In this document: piece after piece, positions 46,448 to 60,400 of the stretch | Layout: the number at the start of each line of letters is the position of its first letter | How positions within the stretch are numbered: the stretch's first letter is position 1 | Assembly (NCBI GenBank): GCA_007922195.1 | Contig: ML682024.1 | Location: 11,242,572 to 11,306,571 of the forward strand | Origin: Podocnemis expansa | Lineage: Eukaryota; Chordata; Testudines; Podocnemididae | DNA length: 64,000 bases | Direction: 5' to 3' | Translations under genes and position numbers: made by a program | Notes under the pieces: model-generated | Told to the model about the DNA's origin: nothing | The model's input: the letters and a program-made list of their open reading frames with translations, nothing else | Database searches by the model: none

Positions 46448-46728
46448 TCATCTTTTCAGCAAAATAAACAAGGAATCCTGTCATACTTTTAAAGACTAAG
46501 AAATTTATTTATCACATAAACTTTCATGGGAGAAAAATCCCACTTCTTCAGATGTGTTGAAGATAGGGACTAAAGTGTCTGATGGAGTGGGATTTTTCTC
46601 CCACGAAAGCTTTTGCGATGAATAAATTTGTTAATCTTTAAGTGCCAAAGGACTCCTTGCTTGTTTTACAGGATTCTTTGTTTGTTTTGCTGAACTAGAG
46701 TAATATAGCTGCCCCTTTGAAACTCATC
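46448..46728. repeat. Penelope-like terminal repeats, head-to-head foldback
   Basis: The segment AAACAAGGAATCCTGTCATA ... TTTCATGGGAGAAAAATCCC is followed at once by its inverse (GGGATTTTTCTCCCACGAAA ... TCCTTGCTTGTTTT). About 110 bp of each arm pair. Confidence 0.6.
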
Positions 46729-48340
46729 TTTTCAGTATCTCACTGTATTCACTCTGATAAATCGTTCTGCTAATGAGGAAGGGCAACGGCTACACGGATA
46801 TCACATGCTATGAGGGTCTCACTCTAACATCTCTTCACTCAGATATCTCCATTCAAAGCTCCCAGAAGCATGTTTCAAATCCTATCCATGGAGCCAAATA
46901 AGCATGTATCAAAACTATTTAATGTGAATAACATCTAGTGCTTTTCTGATTAACCTTTTCTTGTATGTGACAAAGAATTACATATTATTTTCAAAGGGAT
47001 ATAAGAGAAAAAAGTAGCTTTTGGTTACACCGGGCAATACGAAGAGCTCTCTCTTTCTCAACATTAGACAACCCTTTGGCTTTTCTTGGCTGTCTGCTCT
47101 AGAAGTACTTTCCCACACATGAGGCAACAGGGGAATGTTAAGTGTCATCAGTACATGTCACATCTTCTTCCTGTGTACTTACTACTGAAAGTGGGCAGGT
47201 CAGAGCAGGTAATAAAATAACTGAAGTGTATCATAACTGGTGCTGAGGAGATTGTGGCAGGTGCAGCAATAAACTTACTGGAAATATTGAAATCCATGAA
47301 ATCCTAAGGTCTACTTCAATCTATATCCAAACAACCCAAGCCCACCCACTGATGGTCTGTTATTGCAATGTGGATGCAACCAGAGGCACAGCCCATGCCA
47401 ACAGAAATCCTAAAGTCTGGGGAGCGTTAAGGAGGTGGAAAGCTGTTGGATTTCCTAGCTGAGAGTTTCCCTTAGTTGGGGAGGGGAAGTAAATCCTCTG
47501 TCTTAGACTAGAGCAAGTATTGCTGACTTCTCACCCAGCCCCTGTCATAGGAATATGTACTGCCACAGCCCAAGCAACACAGCACTCCAGCTAATCTTAG
47601 TTGATGAATTGGCCCATTGGGGCCATAACTTGGAGCACTCCCCAGGGCTGACATAGAACTGAGCCCAGAATTAGGGAATGACAGCCTGTTCCTTTGTGCT
47701 CCTAACCACATCACTCAAGTACATCCAGCTGGAACAGGCCACAGCTAAGCCTAAGGCTATGGGGCAGTCACTGGCCATTTCCACAGCTTGAGGGGATGCA
47801 GCTGAGCTACCTTTAATCCCAATAGCTCAGGCCCTGGAGAGGACAGAAGCACAAACTAGCCCTTGTAGTAATTACCCTGGTTCGTGCATCCCAGACTGAC
47901 ACTTGTGCTGCTGCAGCGTCTTTGCTCCAGGAGATTAAGGAGCTCACAGCCAATGAGTTCAGACTAGATACACCCTGCATTTCTTGCCTTTTGTGCCTCA
48001 GAGAGAGCCAGGGGCTCCAACAGCCCTGGAGGAGAGCAGGCACTGTGTCACACTTGGGCAGCTGTGATCCTGGACTCACGTGGCCTTGCCCAACCTGGGC
48101 ATGAGGGCTGTGATAGGGAGGGGTTCTTCCTCCTCAGCAAAGGATGTCTTGCTCTCTCCATTCCCACTTACCCCCAGGCTGGCTGGACAGAGTGACACCC
48201 TCCCAGGTAATTTGTTCAGCTTTCTCTGTGATGCCCGGTGACTTGGGAGACTGTGTGTTCCAAGAGGGAGTGAGAAATAAGATGTCCGCTGTTTTGTACC
48301 ATATGTATGTCTGGTTTTGATTGTGGCTCTCATTTCAGAT
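46729..48340. other. Upstream flank of the butyrophilin-like gene
   Basis: No exon, CpG-rich promoter or TATA box was recognised. A pyrimidine-rich tract ending CATTTCAG at 48340 precedes the coding start by 28 bases and may be a 3' splice site of a 5' untranslated intron. Confidence 0.35.
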
Positions 48341-48368
48341 TAACCCTGTGATTCTTTCCACCACTGGC

Positions 48369-48438
48369 ATGGAGCTCAAGGTACAGCTGCCCAGCTACCT
48401 GGTCTGTGCCTTACTCTTCACAGCAAGTCTATCATCAG
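48369..48438 (+). CDS. Butyrophilin-like exon 1: start codon and signal peptide
   Basis: The ATG at 48369 opens a 23-codon segment, MELKVQLPSYLVCALLFTAS and on to LSS, with a hydrophobic core as in a signal peptide. It ends in a split glycine/alanine codon before GTAAAAG. It is the only upstream ATG in frame with a signal-like stretch. The untranslated part of this exon may begin at 48341. Confidence 0.75.
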
Positions 48439-51400
48439 GTAAAAGCATTGTTTGCAAAACACTTCCCGGCAGCACAAAATCCCTGGGGAGAGACGCTTCA
48501 ATTGCACAAAATCCCTGCTGGTATCAGTATTTCAGTCAAGACCATGCTTTTTGCTTATATTACTGAGATATGAAGAAGTGATTAGGAGGCATTAGGAATA
48601 TGGTCCTGGAAGCCTCTAGGTGCTCTCAGCTCCTGCTGAGCCTGGCATCTCACAGCAAGTTCTCGAGACTTTAAAATGTCAGAACCTTTATTGGGCCCTG
48701 ATTCCTTCAATAAGAAACTCAGTTCATCATGAACCTGAGATCACTAAGAGATTGAGCTGTGCTATTTGTCTGCTCTGGGGATCTGCTCCAATTCTCACCA
48801 TCAAAGAAAGATGATCAATGCAAACCCATAGTGTAGACAAGAAGAAAAACCACCATTTAGCTCAGTTGAGCCTATCCCAGTTTTAAACTGCATAAGCTGT
48901 ACTAGTGGCAATTGCATCTGCTCTGGCTACATCTAGAAGTTTGCACTGGTGAACCAGTGGCTGAAATCAAGGCAAATAAGGCTGAAATCATTTGAAAGTT
49001 TTGTTTCAATAAAAAAGTCCTTCTCCCAACAAAGAACATTTTCATTTTTATGCTTTTTCAGCAGACCTCCTTTTCCTTTTTTGCCTGTCTCCATTCCCTC
49101 TCCTCTTTTCCAAATTTATCACTAAAAAGGAGAAAAGTGAGAAAAAAGCAGACATCACTTCCCCATATATCTTCCCACCAAAGGAAAAAAAAAAGCTTTT
49201 ATTTTTGTTTTTTAATCAAGACAATTGAAAAAAGAACCCCCAGGCAGGCCAATGTCTTTTGTAAATTATTTGGCTCATTTTATTTGTTATACAATGCCTT
49301 GCACCCTGATGGTATAATAACAAAACTGATTTCCTTTCTTCTTCTTTGATTTCCATCTGTCATCTCAGTAGCTATGATGGAGGCTGAGTGACATCTTTCC
49401 ACCACTTTCTCTTTAAGCCAGCCTCACAGTTTCATTGGAATAAACTACCTAGGGAGGTGGTGGAATCTCTGTCTTTGGAGGTGTTCAAGGCTCAGCTGGA
49501 CAAAGCCCTGGCTGAGATAATCTAGTGGGAGTGGTCCTGCTTTTTTTGGCAGGGGGTTGGACTAGATGACCTCGTGGGGTCCCTTCCAACCCTAATTCTA
49601 TGATTCATTTATCTTTAAATCTTTCTGTTTACTTACCGAATGCACGCTCAGACGTCCTCTGTTTCCAGTTGCTTGCCCTCTGGCTTGCACTGCCATATAT
49701 GGTATCCTTTTCAGGTCAAACCACCATGGTTATCCTTCTTGAATCTTCTGTAAGAGGGCAATTTGTTGCCCTAGCAATTTTCATTTTTTATTTTCTGAAG
49801 TCTTGAAACTGCCAGTATTCCCTTCAGCAATTTCATTTTTGCAGTCAATATATTCTGTTTATCCACTTTTCTCATACTTAAATGTTCTAACTTGTCCAAA
49901 GTAAAGGCACAACACTTGTTTCATATCTACCGAGTTTCTTTGTTCTCAAAATGTCCTTAGTCTTCCAGATATGGCTGATTTCCAGATGCATTATGTCATC
50001 TTCACAAATGCCTTTTTTTAAATCCTAGTTCTCATTACTGATACTAATTTTTCCTGTTTCTTCTAGATCTTTGTCTCCAACTTTGATCTTATCTCTTTTG
50101 TCTTCCAATTGCCATATTTTCTGTCATCTCACTGCTGATGTTCAGTCTGAATTTTCTGCTTTCATGGAAACACAGAATTACAAGGGATCACAAGGGTCAT
50201 CTGTCTAAGCCCCTGCTAAGATGCAGGCTTTGTCATGTCTAAACCACACAAGACATAAGGCTACCCAACTTTCTCTGGCCTACCTTGTCAGTAAGTCTTT
50301 GTAAATCTTCCTTGACCAGTACTATGTGGTAAATATCATTTGTGAAGCTAAGTTCCAAAAGGAGCAGTCATGTCAGTCTAGTTCAGCAGAAGAAACACGG
50401 ACTCCTGTGGCGCTTAAAGACTAGCAAATTTATTTATTGCATGAGCTTTTGTGGGAGAAAATTCCACTTCTAAGAATCTGACAAAGTAGAATTTTCTCCC
50501 ACAAAAGCTCACACAATAAATAAATTTGCTAGTCTTTAAGCGCCACAGGATTTCTTGTTTGATCTGTGAAGCTAAAATTCTTAATAAGAATAATCTTGGA
50601 TCCTTATTACTACCAAACAGTAACACTAGCAATCAATTAATTATTTGCACCATAGTACTACTCTTTATAAAGAAAGATTCCTGTCCCAACACATGGAGTT
50701 CATTGCTATTGGTGTATGTCTACACATACAAGTTAGTTCATATTAAGGAGGCTTAATTCAAACTAACTTAGTCTATATCTACACTAGGCTTTCAGTAGTT
50801 CGAACTAAGGAATTCCTTAATTCGAACTAATGAAAGCTTAGTTCAAATTACTAAGACCTGCTGGTTAGTTTGAACTAAGCCCTTAGTTTGATCCTTAGTT
50901 TGAACTAAGGATGACGTAGGCAAGGATTAACCCTTAGTTTGAATTTAATAAATTCAAACTAAGGGCAGTTAGTTCAAATTAACAATGTGGACTAATTCAA
51001 AATAACATTAGTTCATATTAGTCCATGTTGTTAATTTGAACTAATAAGTTCAAGTTTAGTTCAAACTGAAGTCAAACTTGTTAGTTCACATAAACAAATT
51101 CAAACTAACTTTTCCTAGTAGACATAGCCTTAAAGATGCTACTAGTTTAATTCTGGATATACCCTTTGGCTATGGTTGTACTGCAGTCAAAGGGTTGAAT
51201 GCCACTCAGGCCTGGAATACACCTGCTAACTTGAATCTAACAGGCTTGGTTAAAAACAGCATTGAAGATGCAGCATCATGGACCCCAGCATGAGCTAGGA
51301 ATGTGACTATGTAGTCAGAGTTCTGGACAGGCTTATATAGCTGAGACCCATTTCCCCATGTGTTTATTGTTCTTGATAGCCACACCAAGTATATTAAAGC

Positions 51401-54400
51401 TAACTTCACACAAGTTCACTTGCCCAAGCTACAATCACTGCTCCAGTGGCAGTGCTGACACACCCTCATTGAGATTTAATACTTTCAGCAAATTTTGAAG
51501 TCAGCTCATCCCCAGCTGTCACTGGGATCGTCGGCCAGGATGTGGTCTTACCCTGCCAGATCTCCACCAGGATGCAGCCGGACAATATGGAGGTGCAGTG
51601 GAAGAAAATCATCCAGGCACAGATAGAGAATGTCCATGACTACAGAGCCAAGACAAGCCAGGATGTGTCAGGGCAGAAATACCAAGGCCGGGCTGTGCTG
51701 TTGAAGGATGGATTCAGCTCTGGGAATGTGTCTTTAAAGCTGAAGAATGTCCAACCAGCCGATGGGGGAACGTACAGCTGCATTGTGAAGTCTAACGAGT
51801 GGAGTGCAGATGCCTCAACTGAGCTTAAAATTGCAGGTTGGTTACTTCCTTGAGCAGGATCAGATTTTGCCTCTCCTTTAGGCAGATATGCAGTGTGAAG
51901 AAGGCATGAGAAGCTTTGATCCTCTGTGAAATCTGTAGCAAGCCCAGGAAGAACTCCAGTCCCTTTCCTTAAAAGACTGAGAGCATGAAGATGAGTTAAA
52001 GTCTATTCTGTCTTCCATCCTTGCCCCAAGTGCATGGACTAGGGAGGTGAGAAAAAAGGCCCAGTCCTGAGCCCTGTCAAGGAGCTTGTCTACACTTTAA
52101 ATGGCTAAGGGCTTGTCTGCACTTCAGTGTAGATACACAGTACAGCATAAGGAAGGGTTCTTACATTGCTGTAGTTAATCCTTCACCCCCAAGAGGCTGT
52201 AGTTAGATTGACAGAAGAATTCTTCCATCACCTAGCGCCATCTACACCACAGTTATGTCAATTTAACTGCATAACACAAGGGGGTGAATTTTTCACAACT
52301 CTAAGTAACGTGGTTGGATCAACATGATGTTTAAATACAGACATTTGAATATAGGTCAAATATTGTCATTGACATGTTCCAGAGGGGTCGCCATGTTAGT
52401 CTGTATACAGCAAAAACAACAAGAGTTCTCTGGCACCTTAAATACTAACAAATTTGCCTCTGATGAAGTGGGTTGCAGCCCAAAGAAAGTTGTTAGTCTC
52501 TAAGGTGTCACAAGTCTCTTGTTTTTGTCATTGGAATGTGGCATTTTGGGGGCCAGGTAGTAGTACAACTTGCCATTTATAGCTCCATGGTCTGGTATCT
52601 TCAGGAGAAGCAGGTAAAAAATTTCTTTGGACTCCCATAAGAAAAAAAAACAAAAACAGAAATTGGGGCCAAGTCCTGAGCAAAAAATAAATCCACAAAA
52701 TAGGGACAAGGCTGTTTCCCTAAAGGTAGTTCCTTCCTGATCTCTTATCTCATTTTAGCTGTTGGCCCAGTATCCATCGATGTGCTGGGTCCCCAGGACC
52801 AGGGAATCAAATTAGCCTGCAGGTCAGCAGGGTGGTTCCCCAGCCCTGAACTTCGCTGGGTTACAAAGAAAGACCCATATCTGCAGCCTGTGACCAAAAT
52901 GGAGCAGGATCATGAACTTCTCTTCAGTGTTCTGAGCCACATCACAGTCCTGGGAGAAGATACTGGAGAAATCACCTGCATAATCCAGAACAGCCTGCTG
53001 AAAATGGAAGAGAAATCTGTCATTCTCCTCTCAGGTATGTCATGTGCACCAGACTTTATCCCTGAGGCAGAGCTCTATCCAGGGAGCCTGAGTCATTATT
53101 CCTAATTATGGGGAGAGATGGCATGTTTCCAGCATAACATGTTTCATATATTCTTTTCAAAGGTGATATTTTCCCTCATGTTTCTCCATGGCTTGCTGCA
53201 TTCTGGGTATTATTTACTTTAGACCTTCTTGCAATTGGTATCTGCGCATTTTTGGGATATAAAGGTCAGTACTGTATCTGCATGTTTCGTTTGCTTAAAA
53301 TATGTTGACAAAAATTTGGAACATAAAACAATGGACCCTTATAAAACACAGAAGGATTTAAAATGTTTTCCAAATTTGCCAGAATGTTATCAGTATCTTG
53401 TTTAGTTTTTCAACCATCTCTAGTTGTTTGCAAGATCAGGTATATGTGCATTTGAAAATAGGGGAAATATTATCTAATACAAATTACACAATTTATGGGC
53501 ATACAAAATATCAGTAGAAAAGAGGCTGTTAAGCAGTGTAACATCAATTCAAAATATTTCTATGTGTATTGAAATGTTCACTGTCATTAGAGTATATATC
53601 ATTGTGATCTGTCACCACACGTCTCAAACTTTCAGGAGCATTTTACTTGTCTTATCCTTCCCCTTCTCTTAACTCTTCAGCTTCCCTGTATTTTAATCCT
53701 TCTATCTGCCTGCCATGCATGGTATGACAAATATACACTGGACTTATATTTTCTGCTTGAATAACTCAAGCACTTTGGTGAACATCTGTTTATGTGAACT
53801 CTCTGTCATCCCCACAATGTAATTAATCCACCAAAATCTTTGCTTCTTAATCTTATAGCCAAGCAGAAGACGTCTAAGAATAAATCATCAGAAGAAGATA
53901 CTTTATTCATAAGAGGTAATGTATCCTCTTTCTTAAGTTATCCTTGATACCTTTATTCTCAGTTTTAACATCTCTGTTTTAATAGGAATACATTTTTTCT
54001 TGCATGAAGTGTGCATGTGTATAACACTTGATCTCCTACTATTATTAAAAGCATGTAATAATGTTATTTAAAATGATAATTTAATTTTAATATCAATTTT
54101 GCCTATAAATTGAATCAAATTTCTATTTCCTCCTGGGAAATCTTTCTCCACAGCTGCTTACATATTATAGGGTAAGGATCTTGCACCCTGACAGCTTCCT
54201 TTAAATGGCATATGGTATCAAATGTCACTAAATTCAGATGACATTGTATCAAGCATTTGCACTGATCTCAAGGTACATGTGTAAAATTGAGCTTATCTTA
54301 GACTCTTTCAATGATATTTCCTCTCCTTTCCATCCCCCCACCTATTTTCACCCCTTCCCTAGTTAAGTCTATTTTAGGAGCAGATCCTGCAAAGTTTTAC

Positions 54401-57400
54401 TTACCATAGTGCATCACCTCCATTGTGAAATCATGACAGTGTGAATATGCTCAGGATCCCTGAAGAGTATTCCCAGAAGCACAAAGAGGCAGGATAATGA
54501 ATTTCACCACTGGGAAAGGGACAGAGTTCAGTGGACATGTTTTGCATAATCTTGGCCCCTTTGAGTGTGATGGTAGTTTTGCCACTGACCTCAATGAGCC
54601 AGGATGTCACCCATGATCAGTACATAACAATCACTGCCTTCCCTGAGGCAGTGTCATCCAGTATGGCGTAGGTGTAATCTCAGAGACTGGTGATGTGAAT
54701 GATTACTTTCCTATCAAACGTAACCTCCAAGAACATTCTGTGAGGTGCTTTGTGTCAGCTGTGTATTACAAATCATTACATTGCTGTATAGTAATGTGTC
54801 ATTCTCTTCAATGCAGAGACTGAGAGGAAGAACTTGGAAGCAGGTACAATAAAAATTACTTTGAGTGAAATGATCTGATATGAGTATTTACACTATCATA
54901 ATAGAAATGGTGAGACATAAATATTGTCTCAGACATTGCAACACAGTGCAGCAAGCTCTGAGATAGATACTTGGAGAGCCACAGGTGTAATTCTGTATCT
55001 GCCATTAACTTCTTGTGTGACCTTTCACAAGTCATTTATCCTTCCTGCTTCAGCTTCTCAACCTCTAAATAGGGATAACAATACTTGTCTACCTCCAAGG
55101 AATGTTGTGAGGGCTTGCTTGTAAAGCCAGATGGGTCCAATGCCCTCTTATGCAGAGAACCAGTGGAAGACATATATGCCACTTAAAATAAGACTTAGAA
55201 CGTGAGTGATTTAAGTGGTGCATATAGGCATCACATCAGCCCTCTGCACTGATTTCACCTTAGATAAGTATCAGAGTTAGAAGCCACTCGCAGCTTGGAA
55301 GAGCAAAGAACACCCGATGGGAACAACAAACCTTTAGTGTCATTCCTTATTATTAATATTATTGTATTTTAACTGTTATCTCTTAAAAGCATCTCCACAG
55401 TATCAGAACTTAATTGAAACTAAATCCACTTAGCTTTTCCTATCACAGACTAGTTCCTTTGGGAAATCAGCACTACATGCACATTCCACTTCGGTTGGGG
55501 AGGAGGGGCAGGGAGAAGGAAAAAAATAATTCCCTAAGTGAAAGAATTAGGCAATGTTCAAACTTTTAAATATAAACAGGTCCTGGATTTACGTCTGTTA
55601 GAAAAAAGTTTTACCAATAAAGCAATCTAATGGCTAGAGGTGTTATAATGTTTATTAGACTGCTGTTAGCAGAGACACAAGTACATAGATGAAAAAATGC
55701 TTTTGCCAGTATAGCTTATTTACTCACTGAACCCATAGTAAGTTACAGTTTTTTGCCAGTATAGTTATGGCTTTTGCTGGCAATAACAATGTTGTAAAAA
55801 TATCACACCCCTTCCTGATATTATTGTACCAGGAAATCATTCTACTACAGATCTATCTCATATTAGGCTACAGCTATGCTAGAAAAGCTACAATAGTGAA
55901 AGACATTCTTACATTGCTGCTGCTTCTTGGAGAGAGGCAAAGTCAGTGGAAGAATTCTTTGGTCAACCTAGCAGTGTCTACAGTCTACACCACTGGTTCC
56001 CAACCTGGGGTCTGGGGACCCCTGAGGTCTGCGGAGTTATTACAAGGGGTATGAATACATCTGGCCCCAGCTGCTGCTGGCCAGTGATCCATGTTGGAGA
56101 GGGCTCTAAATCAGGGGTATCAAACTTATGGCCATAGGGACCAGATCTGGCCTGCCAAATGGCACTAATCTGGTCTGCAGAGCAACAGCCTTTGCTGTGC
56201 CTGGAAGCTGTCTGCAGCAGACTTCTAACTCACTCACGCAATCCCAGTCATGGCACAGGGAAACAAAGAAGCACTCCAGCCAATCCCGGTCTGCCAACCA
56301 GAGTCTTAGTCACAGCAGGCTAGGCTGGCTCCAGAGAGCCACTGCATTGCCTCCCCCGCCATCCCAACTATTCACTGTCATTCAGTCAGCATGCTAATTT
56401 GATTGACAGCACATTGAAAGAATGAAAAATAAAAAAGGAAAAAGTAGCTGGGGCCCACGAGGGAACAAGCCAACCAAAGGCCAGCATTCTGAATGGCTGA
56501 CAGGGGGAGAGGCAGGAACCAAGCCTGACTGCCTGTGATTGAGACTGATTTTTTTGCCTGCCACTACAAGGAAGGGGAAATGGGAAGGGAAAGGGAAGAG
56601 TCAGGGGGTCAGGGAGCCAGTGTGGGAAAGGGGGGCCCATGGGGCAGGGAAAAGGGAAGGTGTAGAAGAGCCTGCAGGATTGAGGGGAGGGGAGGGAAGG
56701 GGAGCCCATGCTGCTCTGAATGTGGAGGGAGAAAGGGTTGGGGAGCCCATGCAGCCACATGGCCTGTGACAGTGTCCTGTCCTCCAATGTGGCCCTACAC
56801 ACTGAATGAGTTTGACACCTTCAGAGTCTAAATGAATTGTATTTGCCTGCTGTGAGCAGCCTCACCCTGGATATGTGCCCACCCCTTGGGAGCAGGCAGG
56901 AGCCAGGTCCTCCACCGCCTTTGTGCAGTGCCGCCGCCTGCAGTCAGTCCCCAATAACAAGTACTATCATATGGGGGTCCATGAAATGTTTTGACATTAA
57001 AAAGGGTTCCTCATACTCAAAAAGTTTGGGAACCACTGGGCTACACCAAGGCTTAGATTAGTTTTACTATATCTCTTAGTGGTATGAATTTTTCATATAC
57101 TTGAATGACATAGCTGGGTTGACCTAACTCTCTAGTGTAGAACAGCCCTTAGATACAACAACTGAATGTTTACCACTTATATAGTTAATATTAGTTTTAC
57201 CTTTTTCTATCCACAGAATCACAGTATATGTATTTCTCAACATGAACTGAAATTTCTGTTTTAAAATATTAAACTGATAATTCAAACTTTTTCTTTTCTT
57301 TTTTCTTTTACAGACTGTAAGGACCTGCGGGAACGACTTGGTAAGGTTTGTTTTATGGTATAAAATAAATAAGCAGCTGTAATTGTACAGTATCAACTGA

Positions 57401-60400
57401 ATTATGAGTAACTGGAAAAACAGCTATTATATTGCAGAAGGGATTCCAGGGATATTATATTAAAGAGTGAGTAATATGTAGTATTAACAGATCTTAGAGA
57501 TAATTTTATTCAATATGCTTGCTCACAGTCTATCTTGTCCATCCATACATCCTTACTCTTAAGTGGGTATGTCTACATTGGAGCCTTAAGTTGAGTTAAC
57601 CACTTTTAAGTCAACTTAAGAAAAGCCACATCCACCCTGGGCTTTTATTAAGTTGACTTAACTCCTGCCCTTAATGTCAATGAAAGTGTTAAAGTCAACT
57701 TTATTAAGTCAACGTAATGTGTTGTAGATAGGGTTATCTACACTGTAGGCTTTGTTAAGTTGACTTAGTAAAGTCAACTTAACAAAGCCCTCCAGTGTGG
57801 ATGAAGCCTTAAGTAGACTTTGTTAAGTTGACTTAACTTTTAAGTTGACTTAAAGTTGACCTTGTTAGGTTGACTTAAATGAGCCCTGTAGTGTAGACAC
57901 AGCCCGTGTGCGATCCGTTCCAGGGAGGTACTTTGTTAATCTGTTTCAGCAAAACAAATAAGGAGTCCTGTGGCACCTTAAAACAACAACAAAAAATGCA
58001 TTTGAGCATAAAATAAGCTTTCATGGGCTATAACACACTTTGTCAGAAGTCTGATCTAAAACCAAGTGAAAAAGTTTCAGCTTGGTGAGAGTAAATAATC
58101 AGAACATTAAACTATTGACCTGAATTTCTTCAGACTTGACTTAATAACTCCTCAAGAGCAAGCCATGTTCAAAGATTATAAACTCTGTTGTGGCAAGGCA
58201 CCTCCTTAACTTTGCTGGACTGGTCAGTGCTTTCCCATCTGGCAGTGGGGAGTCAGTCTGGAGTAAATTAGCCCTACTCAGGATAGGGTTTATCTTCCCA
58301 CACTGGTATTATTTCTTAGTACTTTCCAGGTAGATCTCTGCTGATCAATCAAAATAAAAATAAAATAAAACAAAACAAAATAAAATTCACAGCACAAAAC
58401 AAAGAATACTTTTCCTTACCCCCCTCTCAGGGGATGGGGACATCATTCTTGGCCTGGGATGCCTCCTTCCCCAGCCTAAAGAGACAGGCAGTCAGGTAGG
58501 AGGGGGCAGGGGCATCACTGGTGCTGGGCACCTGGGACACGTGCCCCAAATCCCAGCACCGGTGCCCTCGGTCTGGCGGCCCCCACAGTCTCCAGCCCAA
58601 TTGGGCCGGAGATCCAGGGCCCAGACACCCGCGGCTGCAGCAGCCCTGTCCCCAGCTGGAGATATGGGGCTCGACCACGGAGGCCGCTCCTGGCCCCGTT
58701 CCCAGCCGGGGATCCGGGGCCCAGCCGCCCGCGGCCACGGCAGCCCTGTCCCCAGCCGGGGATCCAGCGCTTGGCCGCCCGCAGCAGCGGTGGCCGCTTC
58801 AGCCCCGTCCCCGGCTGGGGATGCGAGGCCCAGCCGCCCGCAGTGGCTTCTGGCCCTGTCCCCAGCCAGGGGGTGTGGCCTGTGGGGCTGGGGTGTGGTC
58901 TGCAGGGCAGGGGAAGGGCCTGGGGCCGTGCCCCGGATCCCTCCCTGGGGCAGCGACGCCCCTGGGAGGGGGCACGGCCTCACACTTGAAGAAGCCTTTT
59001 ACCCAGCAGCCCCTGGCCTTGCAGCAGCTTCTCTCTCCTCCTCTTCTTTCACCAGGAGAAGAGGGGTGTTTAAAAGTCTCAGACAGCCCTTATTTGGGCT
59101 TATGTGTCCTTAGCTGACCTGAGGTAACTTTAACCCCTTCTCAGTTTACATGGAAAACAGCCTTTACTATTCTAGGGCTAGTACATCTGCCCTCCACCAC
59201 TCTTTTACAGCAGGTCCTGTGCTGTGTTCAGCTTCCAGGCTCTGCAGAGACTCCTTTATGGTGCAGGTAGTCCGGCATGGAGCCATTTGGCATGCACCTG
59301 CCTCAGCCACTACCGAGGGCTCCGAAATGACTGGCAGCTCTTTTATCTCGACCTGAGAGGTGGTCTGTGAGACCTCTCTGAGCTGCCAGCCTTCTACCAT
59401 GACGTCCTCCAGACCTGGAAGCTCGTTGCAGCTTCCAGGTCAGTTGTACCCACCGAGGAGGAGGACCTCCTCATGGAGCCCCTGCTACACAACCTCCATC
59501 TCAGTGTGCAGGTGGCAGAGGCCCCCTCTGTGAGGCGGAGGCTGGTCCTGGCTGGTGTCACCAGGGTCAGAGACCTCCTGGGCTACGCCCACGGGGACTG
59601 AGTGGATCCCCATGAGCTAGCCTGGCGCATGGTCTCTCCACCCCCCAACCCCTACTCCAGGAGGTGAAGGCGGCCCTGTCCCCCAATGCTCGGGCCTACC
59701 TTGAGTGGGTCCTGGGAGAGGGTACTCCCTGCCCCCCTCTCAGTCCTGGCCTCTGGAGCTCTTGATCAGGCCCCAGCCCTGCAAGGCCCCCCCAGCCACC
59801 CCCGCCCCACATCCCAAGCTGGCTGCTAGACCTGCAGGTGGTCCCCTTCCAAACTGTGCCCTGCCTATATCTGTACATGCTCGTTCTCCACACCATCCAC
59901 TTCCTTGCCCTTGTGTCCTGCCCTAACGCCAAATGGCAGGACCTCATTCCACCTGTGGTGGGCTAGGAACCCCAGTGGGTCAGCCTGTATGCCACCTTGA
60001 CCACACGGCCCGCCGGGAACATCAGTTGGTGGCTTCTTCATGGAGCCGTGAGCACAGGCGTGTACTTGGCACAGTTCATACCCCATCCTGACACCTGCCC
60101 CCTTTGTGGTGTGAGGGAGACCCTGGCACACGCCTACCTAGAGGGCGCCAGGTTGCAGCCCCTTTTCCGGCTCCTCCAGAACCTCTTACCGAGGCTGCAC
60201 ATCTCCCCACACCTGTTCTTCTATGCATTCCCTATCCGTGGCCTGGCAAAGTCGCGGGACCTCCTCGTCAACCTCCTCCTGGCTTATGCCAAGACCACCA
60301 TCTATAAGACCATGGAGAGGAGGTTGGCTGGGGAAGGGGCCTGCGACTGTGGGGCCTATTTCCAGTCCCTCGTTCATGCACGCCTACGGGCAGAGTTCCT

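Larger units (their letters stand above)
48439..51488 (+). other. Intron 1 of the butyrophilin-like gene, with repeats
   Basis: Contains a CR1 3' end (49432-49606), a CR1-like fragment (about 50163-50290), a Penelope-like foldback (50350-50572) and TCTACAC-type elements (50711-51129). No further coding was recognised. Confidence 0.6.
55866..57148. mobile_element. Old TCTACAC-type element hosting two nested hAT elements
   Basis: Starts GGCTACAGCTATGC and ends CTAGTGTAGAACAGCCC, with TTA at 55863-55865 and 57149-57151. The host element is only about 240 bp of this; the rest is the hAT insertion at 55991-57038. Confidence 0.6.
53265..57313 (+). other. Introns 4-6, with MIR-like SINE and nested transposons
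   Basis: Apart from the small exons, this holds a MIR-like SINE (54990-55115) and the nested insertions at 55866-57148. Nothing else was recognised. Confidence 0.5.

Noticed and set aside
56386..56831. Open frames in a GA-rich stretch
   Set aside because: Inside the inner hAT element; low complexity, no homology visible.
58521..59117. Plus-strand open frame of 198 codons
   Set aside because: It lies on the GC-rich VNTR element and has competing frames of similar length on both strands.
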